Shown here: positions 31,957-40,610 of the stretch, piece after piece
Numbering within the stretch: the first letter of the stretch is position 1
Layout: each line of letters opens with the position of its first letter
Source of the DNA: Streptomyces violaceusniger Tu 4113
Lineage (GTDB): Bacteria > Actinomycetota > Actinomycetes > Streptomycetales > Streptomycetaceae
Direction of reading: 5' to 3'
Assembly: GCF_000147815.2 (NCBI RefSeq)
Contig: NC_015957.1
Location: 2,604,001-2,668,000 of the forward strand
Length of the DNA: 64,000 nt
The notes under the pieces: model-generated
Databases searched by the model: none
What the model was told of the DNA's origin: nothing
What the model saw: the letters and a program-made list of their open reading frames with translations, nothing else
Made by a program: the position numbers and the translations under genes

Positions 31957-33243
31957 TTACGGCTTCGGGCGCACGCCGTCGCACAGGACGCGATCGGTGA
32001 GGCGCTGCAGGGCCGCCTCGGCCCGGAGCAACTGCTCGTCGTCGGCGGTCTTGCCGCTGGAGCTGATGGTCACCGAGCGCCGCCCGCCCTCGGTGAAGCC
32101 GGTCCGCACCGTGGCCCCTTCGAGGTCGCCGCCGTGGCCCCAGCGGTAGCCGCCGCAACTGAGCGGCTGCCGCATCATCCCGAGCCCGTACTGGGCATGC
32201 GGGAAGGCCACCTCGAAGTCCGGTCCGACGGGGACGGTCCGGCGCATCTCGGCGAGCTGCGCCGGGGGCAGCAGACGGCCGCCCAGCAGCGCGGTGAAGA
32301 ACCGGTCCAGATCGCGGTCGGTGGTGATGAGCGAACCGGCCGCACCGCCCCAGGAGACGTTCCGGAGCGTGGTGTCCGTCCAGGTGTCGGAGCCGGGGAA
32401 GCGCTGATACGTATGCGCGTACGGGGCCTTCAGCCGCGGATCGTCCCCGGGCTCATAGGTGCCGGTCAGGCCCAGCGGGCGGATGATGCGCTCGCGGACC
32501 TCCTCCGGCCATGCGCGCCCGGTGACCTTCTGGATGATCATTCCGGCGAGGACATAGCCGGGGTTGGAGTAGTTCCAGTCGGGCTTTTGGTCATCGGCCG
32601 GGGCGGGCGGGAAGTCGGGCCGGTGCTTCATCGCCCCCGCGACCACCTGCTCGGGGGAGACATGGTCGAACCGGGTCCGATCGAAGTCCGCCGCCGAGTC
32701 GCCGGTGTCGTCGCTGTAGGCGTAGTTGTGGATGCCGCTGGTGTGCTGGAGCAGATTCCTGACGGTGATCCGGCGGCCGTCGTTGCCGTTACCGCTCACC
32801 ACACCCGGCAGCCACGTGTCCACCGGATCGCTCAGCGAGAGCCGCCCCTCGGCGACCAGTTGGAGGACGACGGTGGCCACGAAGGACTTGGTGACGCTCG
32901 CGGCCCGGTAGTGCGCCCCGTACGGCATGGGACGGCCGGTGTTCAGCTCCGCCTCGCCCGCGCGGGCGTGGATCCGGCGGTGGCCGTCGCGCACCTCCAC
33001 GGTCAGGCCGATGAAACCGGCGTCCTCAAGGGTCCGGGCCACCTCGCGACGCAGCTCGTCCTCGCTGAGCCGGTGGTCGGAAGAGTCGGAGCCGGGCGCT
33101 GTGGGCGCTTGGGGCGCCGTGGGGGCTCCGGGGGCGGAGGTGGTGGCGGCGGCCGGGACCGCGGCCGCACCACCGAGGAGGGCGACGGTGACGGCGGCGG
33201 CCATGACGAGGCGTAAACGAGGGCGCTTCGTGGGTGCGTTCAT
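31957..33243 (-). CDS. Secreted serine beta-lactamase-fold protein (D-alanyl-D-alanine carboxypeptidase / class C-like)
   Basis: 428 residues. The signal peptide spans about 1-34 (LVMAAAVTVALLGGAAAVPA). The catalytic motifs are in order: Ser-x-x-Lys in ASVTKSFVATVV, Tyr-Ser-Asn in WNYSNPGYVLAGMIIQ, and His-Gly-Gly in RWGHGGDLEGA. This is the penicillin-binding/esterase fold of the R61-type DD-peptidases widespread in Streptomyces. It would act outside the membrane on peptidoglycan peptides or esters. The neighbouring merR is split, but no regulatory link is shown. Confidence 0.92.
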   Translation of the reverse strand: MNAPTKRPRLRLVMAAAVTVALLGGAAAVPAAATTSAPGAPTAPQAPTAPGSDSSDHRLSEDELRREVARTLEDAGFIGLTVEVRDGHRRIHARAGEAELNTGRPMPYGAHYRAASVTKSFVATVVLQLVAEGRLSLSDPVDTWLPGVVSGNGNDGRRITVRNLLQHTSGIHNYAYSDDTGDSAADFDRTRFDHVSPEQVVAGAMKHRPDFPPAPADDQKPDWNYSNPGYVLAGMIIQKVTGRAWPEEVRERIIRPLGLTGTYEPGDDPRLKAPYAHTYQRFPGSDTWTDTTLRNVSWGGAAGSLITTDRDLDRFFTALLGGRLLPPAQLAEMRRTVPVGPDFEVAFPHAQYGLGMMRQPLSCGGYRWGHGGDLEGATVRTGFTEGGRRSVTISSSGKTADDEQLLRAEAALQRLTDRVLCDGVRPKP

Positions 33244-33310
33244 GTCTCAACAGCTTCCGGGTGCGGCGCCGCCCCGGCCATGCGGCAAGCCCCCGCGTAA
33301 GAGTGGGGGC

Positions 33311-33396
33311 AGCCCCATGGCCGGAGCCCCATGGCCGGAGCCCCGTGGCCCGGAGCCCCGTGGCCCGGAGCCTCACGGCCGGAGCTCCATGGCCGG
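33311..33396. repeat. Six tandem 14-15 bp units (AGCCCCATGGCCGG)
   Basis: Units AGCCCCATGGCCGG and AGCCCCGTGGCCCGG repeat six times head to tail, in the gap between the SDR stop and the start of the beta-lactamase-fold gene. They lie upstream of that gene and may affect its leader. Confidence 0.75.
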
Positions 33397-33463
33397 GCTG
33401 CTCCGGCCGATCGATCGCTCGGCGCGGTCAGGCGCTCGGGGCCGGTCCGATCGCTCGGGGCGG

Positions 33464-34222
33464 TCAGGCCGACGAGCCGCTGTCCACCACCAGATCCGTG
33501 CCGACCACGGAGCCCGCCGCCGGTGAGGCGAGGTAGAGCACGGCCGCCGCGATCTCCTCCGCCTCCGCTATCCGGCCCAGCGGATTCTCGGTCTTCATCC
33601 GCTCGGCGCGGTCGGCCTCGGTCTCCCCGGGCCGCAGCGACATGGGGGCGTCGGAGGCGCCGGGGCTGACCGCGTTGATCCGGATTCCCTGGTGGATGTG
33701 GTCCAGCGCGGCGGCCCGGGTCAGCGTGGCGACCGCCGCCTTGGAGGTGCTGTACGCGCCGAGGCCCGGGACCCGGAGGTGGGCGCCGAGGTTGGAGGAG
33801 ACATTGACGATCGCCCCGCCGCCGTGCTCCTTCATATGCGCAATCTGGTGCTTCATCGCCAGCCAGACACCGGTGACATTGGTGCGCAGCACCGCCTCCC
33901 AGTCCTCCTCGCTGACCTCTCCGAGGGGCCCCTGGCCGCGCATGATCCCGGCGTTGTTGACGGCGATGTCCAGTCCGCCGAAGCGGGTGACGGCCTGGTG
34001 CACCAGCTCCCGCAGTTGCCCGGAGTCGGTGACATCGGCGGGCACGGCGGCGGCCCGGCCATCGGCGGCCTCGATCAGGCGGACCGTCTCGGCCAGGGTG
34101 GATGCGGTGCGCCCGGTGGCCACCACGGAGGCGCCTTCGGCGGCGAAGGCGAGCGCGATGGCACGGCCGAGGCCGGTGCCCGCTCCGGTGACGAGGGCGG
34201 TCTTTCCGGTGAAGCGGTTCAC
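33464..34222 (-). CDS. SDR-family NAD(P)-dependent oxidoreductase
   Basis: 252 residues, classical short-chain dehydrogenase. The cofactor motif is TGAGTGLG near residue 11; NNAG appears in DIAVNNAGIM; the catalytic Ser, Tyr and Lys are in VNVSSNLGAH and GLGAYSTSKAAVATL; the PG motif is INAVSPGASDAP. GTG 34222 is the only family-like start, but there is no good ribosome site before it (CAAGAATCAG). The left end of the tnpB element begins just upstream, so the original leader may have been replaced. The substrate is unknown. Confidence 0.92.
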   Translation of the reverse strand: MNRFTGKTALVTGAGTGLGRAIALAFAAEGASVVATGRTASTLAETVRLIEAADGRAAAVPADVTDSGQLRELVHQAVTRFGGLDIAVNNAGIMRGQGPLGEVSEEDWEAVLRTNVTGVWLAMKHQIAHMKEHGGGAIVNVSSNLGAHLRVPGLGAYSTSKAAVATLTRAAALDHIHQGIRINAVSPGASDAPMSLRPGETEADRAERMKTENPLGRIAEAEEIAAAVLYLASPAAGSVVGTDLVVDSGSSA

Positions 34223-34240
34223 CTGATTCTTGCGAGGATG

Positions 34241-34260
34241 CCCCGGTGTTCACGCCGGGG
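34241..34260. other. Hairpin at the left end of the tnpB element
   Basis: CCCCGGTG and CGCCGGGG with loop TTCA form an 8-bp stem with one G-T pair. It lies between the SDR start and tnpB. IS200/IS605-group ends carry such subterminal hairpins. The exact element end is not visible. Confidence 0.45.
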
Positions 34261-34447
34261 AGGAATCGCATCCCAGGCCCGCGACGCGGAGCGTCGCCGC
34301 GTCGGTCTTCTTCTGTGGGCGCGGAGCGTCCGCCCCAGCTGCCCGGCGAGCCGGGCAATGCGTACATACGTACTGCTGGTCGCCGATCGTGATGAAGGGG
34401 CTGGACGACTGGCATGTCTGTCGCATGGTCGCACTATCGTCTGGGTC

Positions 34448-35612
34448 ATGAAGCTGGTGGTGCAGGTGAAGCTGCTGCCGACGCCCGTGCAGGCGGCGGC
34501 ACTTGAGGCCACCTTGTGTGCCTGCAACCGGGCCGCCGACCAGGCTTCGAGGGTTGCGTACGAGACGGGTGTGACGAGCCGCAACGATCTGCAAAAGGCT
34601 GTCTACGCGGATCTGAAGACCCGGTACGCACTGTCCGCGCAGCCCGTGGTGCGGGTGGTGAAGAAAGTCGTGGACGCTTACGCCACCCTGCGCGCGAACC
34701 TGAAGACGGGCCGTCTCGGCCCGGCGGACTCGAAGAGGTACCGGAAGGCCACCGGCTCCCCGATCGCCTTCCGGCCGCAGGCGGCCCAGCCCTTCGACGA
34801 CCGCTGCCTGTCCTGGCAGATGGACGCTCGCACCGTCTCGGTCTGGACCGTCCACGGCCGTCTGAAGAACGTCGGCTTCGCCGCCTCGCCCGACCAGCTC
34901 AAGACCCTGGTCGCGTACCGCAAGGGCGAAAGTGACCTGATCTTCCGGGACGGGAAGTGGTTCCTGGCCGCGACCTGTGAGATCCCCGACCCCGAGGTGT
35001 TCGAGCCGGTCGACTGGATCGGAGTGGACCGCGGCATCGTCAATCTCGCCACCACCAGCGACAACACCAACTACCAGGGACGGCGCCTGTCCCGTTACCG
35101 GCGTTGGCAGGCCCGCAAACGCGCCGAGCTCCAGGCCAGGAAGACCCGCTCGGCCACCCGTCGGCTGGCCCGCCGCGCCAAGAGGGAGCACCGTCATGCC
35201 ACCCACATGAACCATGTGATCAGCAAGGAGATCGTGTCGGTCGCGCAACGCACCGGTCGCGGGATGGCTGTCGAGGAACTCGGCGGTCCGGGACCGGGTA
35301 CGGCTACGCCGGGACCAGCGCGGCACGCTCTCTGCCTGGCCTTTCCACCAGTTGGGACAGCACCTCGCTTACAAGGCCCGCCGGGCCGGGGTGCCGTTCC
35401 TCGAAGTGGATCCGGCCTATACCTCGCAGCGTTGTCCGCGCTGTGGGCACACCGGTCGGGCCAACCGGCCCGACCGGGACCATTTCCGTTGTCGTCGGTG
35501 CGGGCTCGCTGGCCCCGCCGACCTCGTCGCCGGGGTCAACGTGCGCGATCGCGCACGCTCGGCGTGGGTATTCGTCACCATGCCCGTCGCTCCAGGGCAC
35601 ACCCCGGCCTGA
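34448..35612 (+). pseudogene. tnpB: IS605 OrfB / TnpB-type RNA-guided nuclease, one frameshift
   Basis: About 387 residues in two frames. The N-terminal part begins MKLVVQVKLLPTPVQAAALE. RuvC-I aspartate is in WIGVDRGIVNLAT, RuvC-II glutamate in MAVEELGG. Just after this, near 35288, the frame shifts (two bases lost or one gained). The other frame continues RDRVRLRRDQRGTLSAWPFH, the four-cysteine zinc ribbon CPRCG...CRRCG and RuvC-III aspartate in PADLVAGVNVRDRA. All key residues are still encoded, so the break may be recent. No Y1 transposase gene is next to it, so this is a stand-alone (IS1341-like) copy. Confidence 0.88.
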
Positions 35613-35677
35613 AGCGAGATGCGACCCGTGACCGTCCCGTCGTAGGGGGCAGTCGGGAGCGCGACAAGGCGTGAACC

Positions 35678-35698
35678 ACCGAGCCACACAAGCTCGGT
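35678..35698. other. Hairpin downstream of tnpB (right end / guide-RNA region candidate)
   Basis: Perfect 7-bp arms ACCGAGC and GCTCGGT with loop CACACAA, 66 bases after the tnpB stop. It is placed where the right end and the omegaRNA 3' region of tnpB elements lie. The element boundary itself cannot be fixed. Confidence 0.4.
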
Positions 35699-35781
35699 CG
35701 TTCACGGCCGAGAAGGTGACTGCATGGCTCCTTGAGGAAGAGAGGAGGGACGGGATGGACGGGTCCGCTGGACGCGGAGGT

Positions 35782-35859
35782 TCAGGGCGGCGACGAGGGC
35801 GAGCGCGGCCCCCGTCGCGGCGCGGTGCCGGTGCCGCACGGGGTGTCGGTGACGGTCAT
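35782..35859 (-). pseudogene. Truncated 5' end of an unidentified gene
   Basis: ATG 35859 with GGGGGA three bases upstream begins MTVTDTPCGTGTAPRRG and ends at TGA after 25 codons. One frame over, the sequence becomes ATGAALALVAALNLRVQR, a plausible membrane helix, and then meets the tnpB element. It looks like the start of a membrane protein gene that lost its body, with a shift near codon 13. The promoter region, including the putative TetR site, remains. The identity is unknown. Confidence 0.4.
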
Positions 35860-35873
35860 CTGTCCCCCAATAT

Positions 35874-35886
35874 TTGACCTATCGTT
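35874..35886 (+). promoter_or_regulatory. Candidate TetR operator, copy 1 (TTGACCTATCGTT)
   Basis: The 13-mer lies 15 bases before the truncated gene and matches 11 of 13 bases with the reverse complement of 36642-36654 before tetR (TTGACCGCTCGTT). It sits in an AT-rich patch (AATATT on both sides) that stands out in this DNA and probably covers the -10/-35 region. Confidence 0.5.
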
Positions 35887-36032
35887 TTAATATTCGGGCA
35901 TACGAATGGGCTCTGTCTCACTCCCGTGATCGTGATGTGGTGCGGCTCCGCGCTGGGGGCGGACCGGCTGCTACTTCGGGCCGGAGAGCTCAGGCCCGGA
36001 GAGCTCAGGTCGGAGGCGTCAGGCCGTGGCGA

Positions 36033-36617
36033 TCAATCCAGCAATGCCAGCGCCTGTTCCGCGGCGTCCCGCACCCGGGCCGGGTCGTCCGACGCTTTGC
36101 CGACCACCCGCAGCCCCTGCATCAGCACGAACAGCATCCGCGCCAGCGCGCGGGGGTCGCGGTCCTCGGGAAGCTCCCCCTGGGCCTGGGCCCGTATCAG
36201 TGCGGAGTGCAGCGGGGTCTCCACGTGGTCCCAGCTCAGCTCCACCCGGCGGGCGGCCGCCCGGTCGTGCGGAGCCAGCTCGGCCGCTGTGTTGGTCACC
36301 AGGCAGCCGGCCAGCCGCCTCTCCGGGGAGGCGGCCTCCTCGGCGAAACGCCGCACCACCGCCCGCACCGCGGGCAGTGCGGGACCCGGCTGGGACAGCT
36401 CGGCCAGCAGGGACGGGTCGCGCGTCTCCGCATAGCGGTCCATGGCCTTCAGGTACAGCTCGTGCTTGCTGCCGAAGGTCGCGTAGATACTGGCGCGGCC
36501 GATGCCGAGATAGTCGACGAGGTCCGCCATCGAGGTCGCTTCATAGCCGCGCTGCCAGAACAGCTCGAGAGCCGACTGCAGGGCGGCCTCCGGGTCGAAT
36601 TCCTTCGTTCTGGCCAT
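36033..36617 (-). CDS. TetR-family regulator
   Basis: 194 residues. The helix-turn-helix is FDPEAALQSALELFWQRGYE, then ATSMADLVDYLGIGRASIYA and TFGSKHELYLKAM. The C-terminal ligand domain is of the TetR_C type seen in regulators of SDRs and transporters (RRLAGCLVTNTAAELAPHD). It probably represses itself and the gene that began at 35859, by the shared 13-mer. The natural target gene has been destroyed by the tnpB-element region, so the regulator may now be an orphan. Confidence 0.93.
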   Translation of the reverse strand: MARTKEFDPEAALQSALELFWQRGYEATSMADLVDYLGIGRASIYATFGSKHELYLKAMDRYAETRDPSLLAELSQPGPALPAVRAVVRRFAEEAASPERRLAGCLVTNTAAELAPHDRAAARRVELSWDHVETPLHSALIRAQAQGELPEDRDPRALARMLFVLMQGLRVVGKASDDPARVRDAAEQALALLD

Positions 36618-36641
36618 GGCCCGACGGTAGCACCTAACCAG

Positions 36642-36654
36642 AACGAGCGGTCAA
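36642..36654 (-). promoter_or_regulatory. Candidate TetR operator, copy 2 (upstream of tetR)
   Basis: The reverse complement reads TTGACCGCTCGTT, 25 bases upstream of the tetR ATG, where binding would block transcription. See copy 1 at 35874-35886. Confidence 0.5.
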
Positions 36655-36719
36655 GAACACTTTCGAGTGAAGGCCCGGATGAAGGCCCGGATGCGGAACA
36701 CATGTACGGGACCCGGTAG

Positions 36720-36759
36720 GGGCCGGCCGACGCAGGGGGCGCTCCCCGCCGGCCGGCCC
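36720..36759. terminator. Hairpin terminator after the formate dehydrogenase operon
   Basis: 10-bp arms GGGCCGGCCG and CGGCCGGCCC with a 20-base loop, 30 bases beyond the fdhD stop. There is no T-run, which is common for Streptomyces terminators. Confidence 0.6.
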
Positions 36760-36788
36760 GCCAACCCGTGCAGCGGGCGGACCGCTTC

Positions 36789-37676
36789 TCAGGTCCCGCC
36801 GACCGCTGTCCGCAGGGCGAGTCGCTGCTCGCCCGCGTACACGTTCATCGAAGTGCCGCGGAGGAAGCCGACCAGGGTCAGCCCCGTCTCCGCCGCCAGA
36901 TCCACCGCCAGTGAGGAGGGCGCCGACACCGCCGCCAGCACCGGGATCCCCGCCATCACCGCCTTCTGCGCCAGCTCGAAGGAGGCGCGGCCCGAAACCA
37001 TCAGCACCGACCCCGACAGCGGCAGCAGACCCTGCTGGAGCGCCCGCCCCACCAGCTTGTCCACCGCGTTGTGCCGGCCCACGTCCTCCCGCAGGTCCAG
37101 CAGCTCACCGTCCGGGGTGAACAGCCCCGCCGCGTGCAGCCCGCCGGTCCGGTCGAAGACGCGCTGCGCCGCACGGAGCCGGTCGGGGAGCACGGAGAGC
37201 GTCTCCGGCTCGATCCGGACGGGAGAGCCCCCGCCGTCCGCCCCGCCGTCCGCCCCGTCACCGAGGCCGTCCGCGAGCGGCCAGCGCGCCGTCGTCCGCA
37301 CCGCGTCCAGGCTGGCCTTGCCGCACAGCCCGCAGGAGGACGTCGTATAGACATTGCGCTCCAGCGTGATGTCCGGGACCGGCACGCCCGGAGCGAGCGT
37401 CACATCCACCACGTTGTAGGTGTTGGAGCCGTCCTCGGTCGCGCCCGCGCAGTAGACGATGTTCGCCAGCTCGTCCGCGCGCCCGAGGACGCCCTCGCTC
37501 ACCAGGAACCCGGCGGCGAGGGCGAAGTCGTCGCCCGGTGTGCGCATGGTGATCGCCAGCGGTTTGCCGTTCAGCCGGATCTCCAGCGGCTCCTCCGCCA
37601 CGAGGGTGTCCGGCCGGGTGCTGACCGCCCCGTCCCGGATGCGGATGACGCGGCGTCGCTCGGTGACCCGTCCCAT
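36789..37676 (-). CDS. fdhD: Formate dehydrogenase accessory sulfurtransferase FdhD
   Basis: 295 residues. FdhD carries sulfur from a cysteine desulfurase to the bis-MGD cofactor and is needed for formate dehydrogenase activity. The Cys-x-x-Cys sulfur relay is C115/C118 in SSCGLCGKAS. Family blocks include EEPLEIRLNGKPLAITMRTP, DLREDVGRHNAVDKLVG and SGRASFELAQKAVMAGIPVL. ATG 37676 gives the family N-terminus MGRVTERRRVIRI. The glycine/aspartate insert near residue 138 (GDGADGGADGGG) is low complexity. It lies 5 bases after the Fe-S subunit gene and is the last gene of the operon. Confidence 0.96.
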   Translation of the reverse strand: MGRVTERRRVIRIRDGAVSTRPDTLVAEEPLEIRLNGKPLAITMRTPGDDFALAAGFLVSEGVLGRADELANIVYCAGATEDGSNTYNVVDVTLAPGVPVPDITLERNVYTTSSCGLCGKASLDAVRTTARWPLADGLGDGADGGADGGGSPVRIEPETLSVLPDRLRAAQRVFDRTGGLHAAGLFTPDGELLDLREDVGRHNAVDKLVGRALQQGLLPLSGSVLMVSGRASFELAQKAVMAGIPVLAAVSAPSSLAVDLAAETGLTLVGFLRGTSMNVYAGEQRLALRTAVGGT

Positions 37677-37681
37677 GTCGA

Positions 37682-38554
37682 TCAGTCCCGGTTCTGTGCG
37701 TGGTTCTGTACGTGCTGGTACCCGAAACGGCCCTTGATGCACAGGTTCCCGTGGGTGACGGGATTGTCGTGCGGCGAGGTGACCTTCACGATCTCATTGT
37801 CCTGCACATGGAGGGTGAGGTTGCACCCCACACCACAGTAGGCGCATACCGTCGTCGTCTCCGTCTGCGCCGACTCGTCCCACGCCCCGGCCGCCCGCAT
37901 GTCGAACTCCGTCTTGAAGCTCAGCGCGCCGGTCGGGCACACCTCGATGCAGTTGCCGCAGTAGACACACGCGGAGTCGGTAAGGGGCGCGTCGTGCTCG
38001 GTGGAGATCCGGGCGTCGAAACCGCGGCCCGCGACCGCGATCGCGAAGGTGTTCTGCCACTGCTCGCCGCAGGCGTCCACGCACTTGTAGCAGAGGATGC
38101 ATTTGTCGTAGTCGCGGACGTACAGGTCGTTGTCGACCTTCGGCTCCTCGTCCACCCGGGCGGCGTCCGCGCCGAAGCGGTCCGGCTCGGCTCCGTACTC
38201 CTCGATCCACTCGGCCGCGCGCGGGGTCGTCGACAGATCGGTGGAGGAGGCCAGCAGCTCCAGGACGACCTTACGGCTGTGCCGGGCCCGCTCGGTGTCC
38301 GTGCGCACCTCCATGCCCTGCTCCACCCGGCGGGAGCAGGCCGGGGCGAGGGTGCGGGCGCCCTCCACCTCCACCACGCACACCCGGCAGGCGTTCTTCG
38401 GGGTGAGCGTGTCGCCCTGGCACAGGGTCGGGACGTCCTTGCCCGCGGCGCGGCACGCGTCCAGCAGGGTGCTGTCCTCCGGGGCGCGGACCGGCTCGCC
38501 GTCCAGGGTGAGGTCGACCAGACGGCGCGGGGGTCGCAGCGGTATCGCGGTCAC
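37682..38554 (-). CDS. Formate dehydrogenase Fe-S subunit (2Fe-2S, two 4Fe-4S, plus the Fe4S4 module of the catalytic subunit)
   Basis: 290 residues from GTG 38554, overlapping the NuoE/F stop as GTGA. Residues C45, C56, C59 and C73 form a plant-type 2Fe-2S site; C152/C155/C158/C162 and C196/C199/C202/C206 form two ferredoxin clusters. At the end, C237, C240, C244 and C272 (VCAYCGVGCNL; GNLCIKGRFGYQHV) are the Fe4S4 domain that normally starts the molybdopterin subunit. The catalytic polypeptide (40611-42560) lacks it, so the usual FdhA is split between two genes. It passes electrons from the active site to the flavin subunit. Confidence 0.93.
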   Translation of the reverse strand: MTAIPLRPPRRLVDLTLDGEPVRAPEDSTLLDACRAAGKDVPTLCQGDTLTPKNACRVCVVEVEGARTLAPACSRRVEQGMEVRTDTERARHSRKVVLELLASSTDLSTTPRAAEWIEEYGAEPDRFGADAARVDEEPKVDNDLYVRDYDKCILCYKCVDACGEQWQNTFAIAVAGRGFDARISTEHDAPLTDSACVYCGNCIEVCPTGALSFKTEFDMRAAGAWDESAQTETTTVCAYCGVGCNLTLHVQDNEIVKVTSPHDNPVTHGNLCIKGRFGYQHVQNHAQNRD

Positions 38555-40608
38555 TTGAAGGCTCCCAGGCGGTCGATGGCGGACTCCACGGCGTTCCAGG
38601 CGGTCTGGCCCAGACCGCAGATCGAGGCGTCCCGCATGGCCTGGCCGACCTCGCGCAGCAGCGCGATGTCCCCGGCCGCGGCGGCGCCCGTAAGGTCCTT
38701 GATCCGGTGCAGCGCCTCCTCCTGCCGTACGGTGCCCACCCGGCAGGGGACGCACTGGCCGCAGGACTCGTCGCGGAAGAACTCCGCGATGCGCAGCAGG
38801 ACGCGGGGCAGGTCGACGCTGTCGTCCAGGACCAGCACCACCCCCGAGCCGAGGGTGGTGCCCGCGGCGCGCGTGCCCTCGAAGGTGAGCGGGACGTCCA
38901 GCTCGTCGGGGCGTACGAAACCGCCCGCCGCGCCGCCGAGCAGCACCGCGCGCAGGGTCTCGGGCGGCCCCGCGAGCTCCAGCAGCTCGCCCAGCGTCGC
39001 CCCGAACGGCAGCTCGTAGACGCCGGGCCGGGCGACCGTGCCGGAGACGCAGAACAGCTTGGTGCCGGTGGAGGTGCCGGTCCCGGTGCGGGCATACGCC
39101 TGCGCACCCTCGATCAGAATGGGCAACACATTGACCAGCGTCTCCACGTTGTTGACCGCGGTCGGCTTGCCGAACAGCCCCTTCTCGACCGGGAACGGCG
39201 GTTTGCTGCGCGGTTCACCGCGCCGCCCCTCGATCGAGTTGAAGATCGCGGTCTCCTCACCGCAGATGTACGCGCCCGCGCCGCGCCGGATCTCGATCTC
39301 GAACGCGAACCCCTGCCCCATGACGTCCTCGCCGAGGAAGCCCCGGGCCCGGGCCCGGTCGATGGCGGTGCGCAGCCGGCGCAGCGCACGGGGGTACTCG
39401 CCGCGCAGATACAGATAGCCGCGGTGGGCCCCGGTCGCATAGCCCGCGATGGTCATGGCCTCGATCAGGGCGTACGGATCGCCCTCCATCAGGACCCGGT
39501 CCTTGAAGGTGCCCGGTTCGCTCTCGTCGGCGTTGCAGACCAGATAGTGCGGATGGTCGGGCTGCTGTGCGGTGGCCGCCCACTTCCGCCCGGTCGGGAA
39601 CGCGGCCCCGCCCCGCCCGACCAGCCCCGCCTCGGTGACCTCCCGGATCACCCCGGCGGGCCCGAGCGTGAACGCGCGCCGCAGGGCGGCGTATCCGCCG
39701 TGCGTGCGGTAGTCGTCGAGCGACCCCGGGTCCACGACCCCGACCCGGCGCAGCAGCACCAGGGCGTGGCCTCCGGTCTGGGGCACGGATGCGTTCCGCG
39801 GCGTGGAACTCTCCGGCCGCGCGCCTGGGTCGGCGTGCCGCTCGGCATGCGCGGAGTTGCCCGGCCGCTGTCCGGCGTCCGGCCGCTGTCCGGCGTCCGG
39901 CAGCGGCCCGGAGTCGGGGCGCGGGGCGGGCGCGGCCACGGCGCCATGGGTGCCCGCCCGTGCGGCGGGCGGGGGCTGGGGGGCAGGGGCGCCGGTCTGG
40001 GGGACCGCGGCCGCCGCGGATGGTTCGGGCGGCGCGTCGTGCGGCGCCGACGCCGCGTCGGCCACCGCCTCGGCCGTGGCGGGGGCGATGACCGCGGTCT
40101 GAGGGGCCTCGCCCGCGCGGATCGCCAGGGCCGCCGGGGCGCGTTCGCACAGGCCCAGACACGGGCTGGGCTGCCAGACGGCTCCGGACCCGGCCGAGCC
40201 CGCCGGGCCCAGGTCCCGTTCGAGCTCCGCGCACACCCGCGCGGAGCCCCGGGCCGCGCACGCCAGATCCGTGCAGACGTGGACGACGGTCGCCGGACGG
40301 GGTTTCACCGCGAACATCGCGTAGAAGGTCGCGACCCCGTAGCCCTCCGCCGGAGGGACCGTCAGCCGGCGGCACAGATAGTCCAGGCCGCCCTCGCTGA
40401 TCCAGCCCACCCGGTCGTTGAGGGCATGCAGCCCCGGCAACAGCAGTTCGCGCCGCTCACGTGCCTCGCGGCCGCCGCGCGCCCAGCGCAGATCGCTGTC
40501 GTTGCGGTCGTCCGCGCCCTCCCAGGCGGATTCGGGCGGGCCGAGCAGGGCGTCGACCGCCGCCCGCTCCTCGTCCGTGGGCTTGCCGGCACCGAAGCGC
40601 AGATCCAC
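38551..40608 (-). CDS. Formate dehydrogenase NAD-reducing subunit (NuoE-NuoF fusion)
   Basis: 685 residues. The N-terminal NuoE-like thioredoxin fold (about 1-190) has 2Fe-2S cysteines in VVHVCTDLACAARG and QPSPCLGLCERAPA. A low-complexity Ala/Pro-rich linker (about 190-310, including GQRPDAGQRPG) follows. The NuoF-like part has GLVGRGGAAFPTGRKW, YLVCNADESEPGTFKDR, AGAYICGEETAI (FMN/NAD sites) and the 4Fe-4S SCGQCVPCRVGT. It reduces NAD with electrons from formate. GTG 40608 has AAGGAG 6 bases upstream, placed inside the end of the catalytic gene; only 2 bases separate the two frames. Confidence 0.94.
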   Translation of the reverse strand: MDLRFGAGKPTDEERAAVDALLGPPESAWEGADDRNDSDLRWARGGREARERRELLLPGLHALNDRVGWISEGGLDYLCRRLTVPPAEGYGVATFYAMFAVKPRPATVVHVCTDLACAARGSARVCAELERDLGPAGSAGSGAVWQPSPCLGLCERAPAALAIRAGEAPQTAVIAPATAEAVADAASAPHDAPPEPSAAAAVPQTGAPAPQPPPAARAGTHGAVAAPAPRPDSGPLPDAGQRPDAGQRPGNSAHAERHADPGARPESSTPRNASVPQTGGHALVLLRRVGVVDPGSLDDYRTHGGYAALRRAFTLGPAGVIREVTEAGLVGRGGAAFPTGRKWAATAQQPDHPHYLVCNADESEPGTFKDRVLMEGDPYALIEAMTIAGYATGAHRGYLYLRGEYPRALRRLRTAIDRARARGFLGEDVMGQGFAFEIEIRRGAGAYICGEETAIFNSIEGRRGEPRSKPPFPVEKGLFGKPTAVNNVETLVNVLPILIEGAQAYARTGTGTSTGTKLFCVSGTVARPGVYELPFGATLGELLELAGPPETLRAVLLGGAAGGFVRPDELDVPLTFEGTRAAGTTLGSGVVLVLDDSVDLPRVLLRIAEFFRDESCGQCVPCRVGTVRQEEALHRIKDLTGAAAAGDIALLREVGQAMRDASICGLGQTAWNAVESAIDRLGAFK

Positions 40609-40610
40609 GG

